Assembly (NCBI GenBank): GCA_034696485.1
Contig: JAQIWT010000960.1
Span: 1 to 13,398, forward strand
Direction: 5' to 3'
Length of the DNA: 13,398 nucleotides
Origin: Isohypsibius dastychi
Lineage: Eukaryota; Tardigrada; Eutardigrada; Parachela; Isohypsibiidae
Every line of letters starts with the position of its first letter. The first letter of the stretch is position 1. Position numbers and translations under genes: made by a program. Below are positions 1-7,829 of the stretch, one piece after another. The notes beneath the pieces were generated by a model. It did not search any database and was not told the origin of the DNA. It was given only the letters and a program-made list of their open reading frames with translations.

Positions 1-213
1 ATTAAATGTCCACATCCGCTAAAAGTCCAGAACGGTCTGTTGTTGAAAAACTCGAATTTACACGTGTTTTTCCAGATACAGACCGATCTACTCGGTTCCA
101 GCCGAAGCCGAGATACAGTGAGACCAGAATTATTCTGATAAATATCAACAAATACCTGGCGTGATAAAGGTGAAATGGAAAGAACAACAGAGTAGTGCCA
201 AGACGTTTGGAAA
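1..213. other. Left edge; possible terminal exon of a convergent gene
   Basis: This stretch lies downstream of the MEAF6-like stop codon. On the plus strand a pyrimidine tract followed by AG at 74-75 looks like a splice acceptor. The sequence after it could be the last exon of a gene entering from the left, stopping at 136-138 or 162-164 depending on frame. A plus-strand ATG at 6-8 also opens a 52-codon frame ending at 164. No protein family is recognisable in any frame and no AATAAA is present, so this is a weak possibility only. The 3' untranslated region of the MEAF6-like gene must also lie here. Confidence 0.2.
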
Positions 214-1590
214 TCAGCGGCCTGGTCGGACACGATTGCGCTTGAATACAGAATCTCCAGGCGTACCGGAATTACTCTCGATCGTCGCGAAAGATGCGGA
301 TGGGCTAGAAGGAACTTCAGAAGATTCCACGATCCTTGCTTTGCTGATTTTCAGTTTGATCGGGGCAGGGGAGGACTCTCCGGTCTGAGAAATCACGGAG
401 GAACCATGTGACGCCTTATTTGTCAGCAAGTTCCGAAGACGATGTCCAGATTCCGGATAATTACCAAGAGAAAGAGGACGAATTCCCCCTTTGTGGAATT
501 TCATTTGGGCTGACTTTCCATCGTAACCTTTCTTCCCCTTCTTTTGAAGCTGTTGTTTTCTACGATGTACATGTGAGACTGCACCGTTATCATGCTCGTC
601 TTCATCTTCACTTTCTCGCAGACTGTAGGATTCGTCGTTGACGGATTCATCCATGTCTTCCGAATTATCCTCCCCGACAGCATGAAGCCTCTCTCGTTGT
701 GTGGCCTTCTGTTGTCTCTTCCTCTGCTTTTCCAAAAGCTTCTGGCGATTAAGTTTCTTCTTCCGATTCTCCAGGCGCTTGGCTTTTCCCGTTTTATTCG
801 TGACCATCGTCGATACGAAAGACATCACAGAAGATGCGGAAAAGATGCGATCGTTATCTTTCAACTTTCTCCTCATCATAATCCTGTTCGCTCCAACCTG
901 GCGATCTGTCCCACCAATGCCAGCAGGAGTAGTTATGTCCCAGCCATGGACAACATTTCCCAAGCCGTGGTCGGTTGAAAGATACCTGTTATACAAAAAC
1001 AGCGTCAATAACAAAACAACATTATGAACTCTTCCAATTTCACAGACTGTAGAGCGATGGGCCATAAACACTTCGCTCGACAAATTAGACTTAATGAACA
1101 CCAACCTCAATTCTTGCTCACGGATGAGCCTTTCTTTGACTTTCAGCTCCAAGCGAATAGACTGTTTGATTTCCGCGGAGTCGACAAGGCTACAGAACGC
1201 TTCCTGTTGTTCTTTGGAAAATGATGCATAATTCGGGGGCAGAACCGTCAACTTTTTGTGCACATTCTCCACAGTTGTTGGATTGTTTCTTTTCGCCATT
1301 TCCGTCGCAAAAACCAATTCGCCAGCCAGGGCAGGAATACTCAGATCCACACCTTTCAAGAAGTAAAAACCTTTCTCAACTAGCTTTGGGTTGTCCATCG
1401 GTGACGGCGAAGAATGCACAGCATCCAGTGTTTTGGGTCTCCCATTTTGCAGAGGAGTTGAGGGCTGCGAGAGATCGTCTTGGTTTCCAGCAGGATGAAG
1501 ATCCGAGAGAGAATGATGATTTAAATAATGATCAAATCCCGCCGTAGCAATACTGTGAAGATTGGCTGACTGTCTGTGCTCGTTCATCAT
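214..1590 (-). CDS. MEAF6/Eaf6-like subunit of histone acetyltransferase complexes
   Basis: This is a probable Eaf6 (MEAF6) homolog, a small nuclear subunit of NuA4/MOZ-MORF/HBO1-type acetyltransferase complexes. Exons are 1590-1070 and 985-214, giving 430 residues. The 84-nt intron (1069-986) has no stop, so the frame also stays open if it is retained. Splicing it joins a charged helical stretch (about 138-168) to YLSTDHGLGNVVHGWD (175-190), followed by MRRKLKDNDRIFSASSV (211-227). This matches the known Eaf6 signature of a coiled coil, then YL..GN[IV][IV].GWD, then a basic segment and R.FS.SSV. The family is usually about 200 residues. Here there is an extra N-terminal region of about 135 residues and a long tail with a basic segment (238-273), an acidic segment (279-306) and a Lys-rich segment (315-338). 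The start is the first of two ATGs in tandem. The family call is good; the function of the extensions is unknown. Confidence 0.8.
   Translation of the reverse strand: MMNEHRQSANLHSIATAGFDHYLNHHSLSDLHPAGNQDDLSQPSTPLQNGRPKTLDAVHSSPSPMDNPKLVEKGFYFLKGVDLSIPALAGELVFATEMAKRNNPTTVENVHKKLTVLPPNYASFSKEQQEAFCSLVDSAEIKQSIRLELKVKERLIREQELRLVFIKSNLSSEVFMAHRSTVCEIGRVHNVVLLLTLFLYNRYLSTDHGLGNVVHGWDITTPAGIGGTDRQVGANRIMMRRKLKDNDRIFSASSVMSFVSTMVTNKTGKAKRLENRKKKLNRQKLLEKQRKRQQKATQRERLHAVGEDNSEDMDESVNDESYSLRESEDEDEHDNGAVSHVHRRKQQLQKKGKKGYDGKSAQMKFHKGGIRPLSLGNYPESGHRLRNLLTNKASHGSSVISQTGESSPAPIKLKISKARIVESSEVPSSPSASFATIESNSGTPGDSVFKRNRVRPGR
986..1069 (-). other. In-frame 84-nt intron of the MEAF6-like gene
   Basis: On the minus strand the donor is GTTTAT and the acceptor is TATAACAG. 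The length is divisible by three and there is no stop, so retention would insert 28 residues inside the Eaf6 core, just before the GNVVHGWD motif. Homology to Eaf6 supports removal, because the flanking residues become contiguous as in the family. The donor is weaker than the GTGAGT or GTAAGT donors elsewhere in the window. Confidence 0.7.
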
Positions 1591-1727
1591 CCAGCTGTCC
1601 TGATTCAGTGAAACGGAGAGACTGTACGTTGAAATGGAAACTATTCTAGTTCACGAAGAAATGAAAGTTCTTTTGAACAACAAACAAACTATTCTGCATC
1701 AAGCTGATTTTCTCGTACTGTATCTCA

Positions 1728-1738
1728 CCCCCCCCCCC
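1728..1738. repeat. Homopolymer run of 11 C
   Basis: Eleven consecutive C residues are seen directly in the 5' flank of the MEAF6-like gene. Such runs are prone to length variation and to sequencing error. No function is suggested. Confidence 0.9.
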
Positions 1739-1828
1739 TGACTCGGGCCCTTCCTCTTTACAAACTTGTTTCCCGATACAATGGAGGTGACCTTAACGAC
1801 CTTTTTACAGTGGATGCAACGACGAATT

Positions 1829-1834
1829 TTTAAT
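1829..1834 (-). promoter_or_regulatory. Candidate polyadenylation signal (ATTAAA) of the SLC35F-like gene
   Basis: On the minus strand this reads ATTAAA, the commonest variant of AATAAA, about 150 nt beyond the stop codon. No better hexamer lies between the stop and this site. The motif is short, so chance occurrence is possible. Confidence 0.35.
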
Positions 1835-1981
1835 TTAACAGTGAAGTTTGTTGTTTCGGTTTCTCACCATTCACAAACACAAAGTCATTCAGGTAGAACC
1901 AAAAGGAAAAAACAACTGGACTGCCAGAAAATATCACAGAACAGGAGGGAGCGCCAGGCCGGCGAACAATTTGGGAACAAT

Positions 1982-3621
1982 CTATATATCCGAAGATATA
2001 TCTCGGTGGGACCGGAGATCAACGTTTCTAGAAGCCAGATCGGACGCGATTTCAACTGCACCAGGAGTCGGCAGGGAACTGGGTACGCTCTCGAAGCTGG
2101 ACACAGGACTCCGCGAGGAGTATGTAATCAATCCACTCACAACGAAAACAAATCCAACGAAATACATGAAGTGAAACTGTGGATACAAATATTTCAGCAA
2201 AATGTTATGCGGTTAACATATTTTAGAATAGACTCACCTGGTACTGAAAAACCAACAATCCAATAAGAAGTGCGTAAAAATCAGCTGACAGAATTGACAG
2301 ATTGAAGACTGTGGCACCACTCCTGCTCATCAACACCGGAACTAGCGAGTAGAGCCCAAAAAGACACATCGCAAACAGAAGCAAGCAAACAACTACAAAA
2401 CACCGGTTTTTCCAATATATCAGGAGAAATTAAACTTTAACATACTGATCTCCCAGTCGGTCCAGTCGATAGTCGCCAATTCCTGACGCTCTAAAACAAT
2501 TCTACAAAAAAAAACATGTAGCCAACCGTCGACGCCGAAAAATGAAGCTGAATACAAACTGATACGTACAATTGAATTCCACCAACAAATGTCCCACAAA
2601 TTCCAAGCATCGACAGAAATTCTAACCGACTATACTTCTTCACGATGTACTCCTCCGACACATTTGAAATACCATACATGACTGATCCACCAATCACCAT
2701 AAAATCACCAAGCAAGCGATGTGTTCCTACGAGGAAAAACAGAGGTGAGAAAATGATATATTGATGAGTGGTTAGTCCCGATGTAATAATCGATCGATGT
2801 TACTGTCGGAAAATTCACCTTCTTCATCAGACTTTTTGGTGAAAAAGTCCCCGAATACCATTGAAACGGCTCCAGCAACACAAAGGGTCACCGCAAAATA
2901 ATGCACGCAACGGAATCGGTATCGAAGAATTAAACAGGAAAGAACGAGAACAACAGGAATTGTCATACAGTCCAGGAGCTAAAATGTCATGGTTAGAGAG
3001 CTTGCCAAATAATTAGTTGATAAGTGGTAATTTACCTGGACGGAAGTCAACGTAGTGTATTGGTAAGCTTTTACCAGAAAATAGTTTGCTTCGACGTCAA
3101 TTATCGCCAACAAAAGATATTTCCACCACCGTTTCCGGATTGCAGTAAAGAAACTGAAATTGCAGTTGATGTTTCCATCAATTTAGAAAATAACAATTTA
3201 CACACTAACCGGTCCTCCTCCCCCAAAGAGCAAGCGTAGACAATCCCATAAATTACACCAATGAGTACGTAGTTTAGAAAACTCTGTGCTAAAGTTCCGC
3301 GAGATTAGCTACAGCAAGACAAGACATGACCAGAAATTCGCTCACTTGTTGGGCAATTGACGTTTTTCTGGGCAAGGTAAGTGCTAGTCACGGCAGTTCC
3401 GCAAAGGAACACAGAGCACAGTTGTCCTAATATGAAGGACGTCCAGAAATTTCTGAAATAAAATGTACATTCCGTTAAGCAAAAGGTAAAGCAAAATGTG
3501 GCTCACTATACCTTGTTCGGAGAGGTTTCGCAATGAGAAGCAACTTTGAACACAGATTATGGTCAGCCGGCTGAAGGTCGTCTGATGCCCGGACTATCTC
3601 AACGACTGCCTGATGATCCAT
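1982..3621 (-). CDS. SLC35F1/F2-like solute carrier (drug/metabolite transporter superfamily)
   Basis: This is a multi-pass membrane protein of the SLC35F1/F2 group; substrates are poorly defined in most animals. Nine exons join in frame to 378 residues: 3621-3512, 3452-3346, 3288-3210, 3153-3036, 2978-2819, 2726-2570, 2501-2446, 2392-2238 and 2176-1982. The family length is about 370-410. Family hallmarks are visible: FWTSFILGQ and CGTAVTSTYLAQK near the N terminus, DVEANYFLVKAYQYTTLTSV (118-137), a helix with SCLILRYRFR, GDFMVIGGSVMYGISNVSEE with EYIVKKYSRLEFLSMLG, and a C-terminal SGLITYSSRSPV before a Ser-rich cytosolic tail. About ten hydrophobic segments are present. Introns are 53-92 nt. 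The start is the ATG at 3621, giving a short hydrophilic N terminus as in relatives. It is divergent from the POLR1C gene. F1 and F2 cannot be told apart here. Confidence 0.93.
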
Positions 3622-4014
3622 TTAACTCCGGCCAGGAAGAGAGTGCAGGACAGACGAGTGAGGTTTTAAGATCAACCAGGTCGACAAAATAAATAAAACG
3701 GGACCGGACTAAACCTCAATTAAATATCAGCGATGTATGTATGTCGTCAATGTTGTGGTTTTTCGTTTTGTGGTTATCAGTTGTTGTTGTTGATTGTTGT
3801 TGATTGATTTCGCATGTAACCGTACAGACGGAGCCGCATCAGTGGCATCCGCATCAGCCGTATCAGTGGCGCGCGGCGCGAGCATAAATTTACTGACTAA
3901 ACACTTGGTTTTGGGTTATATACTTACGTACGCCTTTGGATTTCCGAAACTGTCGGTGGCTTTCTTCGTTTTCCCAAAATTCTAATCTGTCTTTTCGAAG
4001 CCGAGTAAGATATC
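3622..4014. promoter_or_regulatory. Shared upstream region between divergent SLC35F-like and POLR1C genes
   Basis: These 393 nt separate two divergent start codons and probably hold both promoters. Visible elements are TTG-rich repeats (about 3780-3808), three imperfect 12-nt repeats (3835-3870), a GC-only block (3869-3880) and an A/T-rich GCATAAATTT just after it (3882-3891). Where transcription starts on either side cannot be read from the sequence. Short frames on the plus strand at 3794-4118 have no family resemblance. Confidence 0.5.
3835..3870. repeat. Three imperfect 12-nt tandem repeats
   Basis: The units are CGCATCAGTGGC (3835-3846), ATCCGCATCAGC (3847-3858) and CGTATCAGTGGC (3859-3870). 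The first and third differ at one base; the middle one is more diverged. They sit directly before the GC-rich block in the divergent promoter region and could be repeated binding sites or merely a small local expansion. Confidence 0.6.
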
Positions 4015-5321
4015 ATGAAATCCCTGGACGCACCACAGTATCCGACTCGACGCTCGAATCCGGAATTGATTTGCGTTCTTACCCCTCAACGTCCAGCTGT
4101 TTTTCCTCCGAAAAGTAATAACGATGGGGAAGCGCGTTCCATGTTGGATGCGATGGCTGAATTTTATTCGCTGATGGCAGACAAGAACATCGAGGTGATC
4201 AGCATGAACGAAAACGGAATGGAATTGGAGTTTGATGTCAATGGCGTGGAACCCTGTATCGTAAATGCTCTCCGACGAAGTCTTCTTTCGGAGGTGAACA
4301 AGCTGAATGAATAAAATTGATGTTGTCCATATTTAGTATTTCAGTCTGTAGGTTCCCTCCATGGCACCGGAAACAGTTCTGATGATGCAGAATACTTCTG
4401 TTTTCTCGGATGACATGATTGGCAGCAGGCTAGGATTGATTCCATTTCGCGCCGACCCACGACGTTTCAAGTTTCGACCTATTGACAATAAATCGGAACA
4501 TCCTGACTATACAATTCTGTTTGAACTGGCTGTTCCTCCAACTCGTCCGGATGCAGCTTCCAAAAAAGTCTCAAAGAACCTCCCACCATCTTTTGTAAAA
4601 GTCCACTCAAGAAACCTGAAATATCTTCCGCATCCGTCTTTCCCTCTCAAGATTCCCGAGCAAGATCTTCGACCGGTGGATGAGGATATCCTGCTGGCGT
4701 CGCTTCTTCCTGCACAAGAACTCCAGTTGCGCATTCACGTTGTAAAAGGTATCGGGAAAGATCACGCGAAGTTCTCGCCGGTTGCTACAGCCAGTTATCG
4801 CCCTCGGACCGAGATTCGGTTATTGAAAGATGTTGATGATGAAAACGCCAAGAGGTTACAGGATTATTTCCCGGTGGGGGTCATTGGAATCGAGCAGAAA
4901 GGTGAGAATGTTGTCAACCGGATGAAAGTGTCCATTGTCCAGTCAAATGTTTTGTGTTGAATCGTAGAATTGTTTTTTTGAAATCTAAATATTTTTTTCG
5001 TTTATGAGCACTGATTTTGTTTTATTGAATTACTATGTTTTCGTAGATGGCCATAATTCCGCCTTTGTGAAGAACAGCAGGCTGTATTCCGGAGGAAGAA
5101 AAATATTTGAAGATGATTTTTTGAAATCGGCGGTCCAGATAGGATTTCGGGAAAACGAGTTCACGTTTTCGGTGGAATCGGTCGGAGCACTGAGGTCATC
5201 AATTATTGTACAACAAGCTATCGAGATCCTAAAAAAACGATGTGAATATTTTGCACTATCTTTGGATGATGCTGTTCATGAAAAACTTCGTGGTATTATT
5301 AAGATTGAAGAAGACAGCTGA
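4015..5321 (+). CDS. POLR1C: RNA polymerase I/III subunit RPAC1 (AC40)
   Basis: This is the alpha-like assembly subunit shared by RNA polymerases I and III, which pairs with AC19 in the nucleus. Exons are 4015-4293, 4352-4901 and 5047-5321, giving 367 residues (human about 346). Signatures are NALRRSLLSEVPSM (84-97, across intron 1), DDMIGSRLGLIPFRADPRRF, LRPVDEDILLASLLPAQE, and the highly diagnostic HVVKGIGKDHAKFSPVATAS (222-241). The C-terminal exon has FTFSVESVGAL, matching the family's FSVES strand and helix. Intron 2 (145 nt) is the longest placed in the window; reading through it would end the protein early and lose the C-terminal dimerisation part. The start at 4015 gives an N terminus of family-like length. 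An AATAAA follows about 40 nt past the stop. The symbol is used in its animal-ortholog sense. Confidence 0.96.
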
Positions 5322-5361
5322 TAAATTTTAGCATTTTGTTGATTCTTGTGTTTGGAAAACC

Positions 5362-5367
5362 AATAAA
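5362..5367 (+). promoter_or_regulatory. Polyadenylation signal AATAAA of POLR1C
   Basis: A canonical AATAAA lies 41 nt after the POLR1C stop codon, on the coding strand. The following 20-40 nt contain GT-rich sequence, which fits cleavage and polyadenylation shortly downstream. Confidence 0.7.
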
Positions 5368-5487
5368 ATTGCGTGAGGAAGTGGAATGGGCTGGAAATGC
5401 TCATTTGAACTGGTGGTGTGATGAACTTTTATGACAATTAAGAAATGACCATAATACCTGAAGGTAGATGTCGAATGTCAATTCTTG

Positions 5488-5544
5488 ATAGTCATCTATA
5501 TAATATGGTCATAATATAATATAATATAGTCATCTATATAATAT
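5488..5544. repeat. Duplicated 19-mer in an AT-rich block
   Basis: The 19-mer ATAGTCATCTATATAATAT occurs at 5488-5506 and again, identical, at 5526-5544. The interval is an ATAAT-type simple sequence. This looks like a local slippage duplication. Confidence 0.85.
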
Positions 5545-5844
5545 CTATAAATGTAATATAACATAATAACCCCTTAGGTATTTTGGCCTTCGAAGAGATT
5601 ATCTTCACACAGTCAATGCCCGGTTTTCGCAGTTGGCTTTCTATATGAAATTACAGCAAGATTACTACAAGACTCAGATTTATAAATCGAGAGAGGTGAT
5701 TAAAGATAATTCCAAAACGCGTTATAATCGGTCATGCACTTTTAGTTCATTTGGACATATTTCTTGATATGGTATGAACGTGTTTGCAAATTGGAATACG
5801 GATTGTATTCTGGTCGGTATTGTAACACATCAGGCTTACGTGAA

Positions 5845-7535
5845 ATGACCATGGTTTCCATCGGCTTCTTCCTTTTTACTGCTCCACTAGTATTTTGTTT
5901 CACTGAGGTGAAGAGATTATGTTTTCCGTTAATTCCGTGCTACATCTCGTGTTTACAGGTGCACTCGAATTATCTGGATACTTTGCTCGGCCGTAACTAT
6001 CATGACCATTTGGTTTGGAAATTTTCATTTAACCCATTCCACTTTTAGCTTCTCGTCGCCAAGCACGTTCTCTGGGCCTGCCGGAACTTGTGCAGATTAT
6101 TCCGTTGTTCACACAACAGAAACCAGATGGCTTCGGAAACCAACTCTTCCATGAAGGCCTTGTCGTTCCAGCGTCACAGAGCCGGCAGGTTCCGGTGCCG
6201 CCGCCACCTGCTCCCGTAACAGAAGCACCGGCTACTTCACCTGTTGCCCCTTCTATTTCCTCATTACTCAATGCTCTTCTTCCACTGATCGGTAACATGA
6301 AAACAACAGTTCGTGAAGAATTTTGAGTACTAATGTTTTTCATTAAACAGGACTTTCGAAAGTTCTGGGAGGATCAATGAGCAGTATGGAGGCTGCCCTG
6401 TTACCATCCCTCCTGTCCTTGAAATTCGGCACAGAAAATGGCGCTATTTTGCCACCGCCTATTTACCGTGATGCCTCGCCGTTTTTGTTCGATGGATTGC
6501 GATCAAACAATGCACCATTGAGCAAGACTTTAGTTTTGGAGAGCAAGTCGTTCGATCATTGTCCTCGTACAGTATCCCCAATATGCGAAGACGTGAGTTG
6601 ATTTCACATGAATTTGTACGCCCAAAGCTTGAACCATTTTCAATTAATTCCAGACACCTTTCGATAAAATTGTCTCCATTGGAGACACCATCCTTGCGAT
6701 GAAAGGCCGACGAGTTTATAAGGTTTATCCGGACGGCACACCAGCAAGCCCGGAGCCGGTTGCATTTGACCCTATGCTGCAAAATATGACTTCGACTGCT
6801 CATATCCGTGGCGTGGATTACATATTTCAGGTACAATAAGTTTCTGTAACATTATTTCGACTTTGCGTTTTTGCATTTCATATTTAGGGTGGACATTATT
6901 TCAAACTAAACGATGGATCGCAGGACCAACCACGGGTGCGTTTGGTCGAAGATGGCTTTCCGGGGGTTCCGGTTCCGGTAGAGGGCGCGTTTCAGATGGA
7001 CCACCGCACTTTCGTCTTCATTAGTGGTATGTCCTATTCTAGAGCCTCATGGTTCTATCTACAGCTAAAATTTGCGTTGTTGATAGGTTCGCGTTTCGTT
7101 TATTACCAGCCAGAAGCTAACCCACCGGTTAACCCAAACTACAGCCCCCAGTTCCTGAGCAGCATACAAGGAGCCCCAGCGAGCGTGGACAGTGTTTTCC
7201 GTGCCGGAATCAGATTGTCAGTCAGCTTTTACTTATTCGTTTACAATCGAAACAAAATCAATTGCATTATTAGATTCCTTTACCAACGGGGAACACTCTA
7301 CGAGATCGAACCCGGTCAGATGAAGGTAACAGGTTCAATTTCGACGTGACTCAGTTGGCCAATATTGTCATTTATAATTTAGATCAAAGAAACCCTTCCG
7401 CTAAAGAGTGAGAATGGTTGGGGCTGGTTGAAGTGTCCCGAAATCAACGCGGATTGCACGAAAAGTCTAAGCACATTCGATGGACCTGCCCAAGAGTGGA
7501 AGCCAAAGCCATTCAAACGCATTAATGGGCCGTGA
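5845..7535 (+). CDS. HPX1: secreted single-domain hemopexin-like protein
   Basis: First of three tandem paralogs. Exons are 5845-5907, 5959-5992, 6049-6291, 6351-6592, 6654-6830, 6888-7026, 7087-7216, 7274-7325 and 7383-7535, giving 410 residues. Residues 1-19 form a signal peptide. A Pro-rich linker (VPVPPPPAPVTEAPATSPVA) and two short Leu-rich segments follow. The C-terminal half is a four-bladed propeller: blade 1 about 197-239, blade 2 240-283, blade 3 284-332 (VEGAFQMDHRTFVFISGSRF), blade 4 333-378. Mature cysteines are C184, C192, C378 and C385, placed as in hemopexin domains where a disulfide closes blade 1 to blade 4 (WLKC at 375-378). There is no HExxH metalloprotease domain. An N-glycosylation site NMT is at 238. 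The first intron (51 nt) is in frame and stop-free, so it may be coding. The stop sits inside a good donor sequence. Ligand unknown. Confidence 0.75.
5908..5958 (+). other. In-frame 51-nt intron (or coding insert) in HPX1
   Basis: It begins GTGAAG, ends TTTACAG, has typical length for this locus, and contains no stop in the reading frame. If retained it adds 17 residues rich in Cys and Leu right after the signal peptide. HPX2 and HPX3 have no intron at this position, so both readings are possible from sequence alone. Confidence 0.5.
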
Positions 7536-7829
7536 GTATGTTTGTGATCGTGTTTCAGTCGATTTCTAAGCCGCATCTATGTTGGTGGCACGTTAGTAGG
7601 CTGAGCGCGTCGGAAAGGTCATAGACCAGCTTAAATTTTATAATCCAGTATTTGCCGCTTATTTTCTGTTTGTTGCTCAGCTTGATAAGTCAGACTGAAA
7701 TGAATATCAGTTAACATTCATGTCCGTGAATGCATTGGTTCACATAGCGAACATGGTCTCGAAACGAGTTATTATTTTCTGTTCAGCCAGATCTGCTTGC
7801 TCCAATTGATGACCTTTTAACTTTTGACG
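7536..7829. other. Intergenic spacer HPX1-HPX2
   Basis: This 294-nt spacer holds the end of HPX1 and the 5' flank of HPX2. It includes a short perfect hairpin (CATTCA at 7715-7720 and TGAATG at 7727-7732) and the 8-nt palindrome AATGCATT (7729-7736). No clear AATAAA is present. No similarity to the HPX2-HPX3 spacer was seen by eye. Confidence 0.4.

Larger units (their letters stand above)
1591..1981. other. Intergenic region between the SLC35F-like and MEAF6-like genes
   Basis: These 391 nt hold the 5' flank of the MEAF6-like gene and the 3' flank of the transporter, both on the minus strand. An ATTAAA on the minus strand (plus positions 1829-1834), about 150 nt past the transporter stop, is a candidate polyadenylation signal. 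An 11-base run of C occurs at 1728-1738. The 166-codon plus-strand frame that starts at 1766 has no family resemblance and runs antisense through the last transporter exon, so it is not treated as a gene. Confidence 0.5.
5322..5844. other. AT-rich intergenic region upstream of the hemopexin-like array
   Basis: These 523 nt separate POLR1C from the first array gene. They contain the POLR1C polyadenylation signal and an AT-rich block (about 5488-5575) with a duplicated 19-mer. The rest is probably the 5' flank of HPX1. A plus-strand frame continues upstream of the HPX1 ATG without a preceding ATG near its beginning and shows no signal peptide, so the internal ATG at 5845 is preferred. No RNA gene was recognised. 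Confidence 0.5.

Noticed and set aside
408-1547. Several plus-strand open frames of 66-128 codons antisense to the MEAF6-like gene
   Set aside because: They mirror the minus-strand coding exons, show no family motif or start context, and disappear once the Eaf6 match is recognised.
1766-2266. Plus-strand frame of 166 codons
   Set aside because: It runs antisense through the last exon, intron 8 and the start of exon 8 of the SLC35F-like gene and has no recognisable domain.
3794-4118. Two plus-strand frames upstream of POLR1C, considered as extra N-terminal exons
   Set aside because: They differ in frame from the POLR1C first exon, which already supplies an N terminus of family-like length, and their composition reflects the promoter repeats.
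4361-4960. POLR1C exon 2 frame read to its own stop as a complete protein
   Set aside because: The last residues come from intron 2. Splicing at 4902/5047 restores the family C terminus with FTFSVESVGAL.
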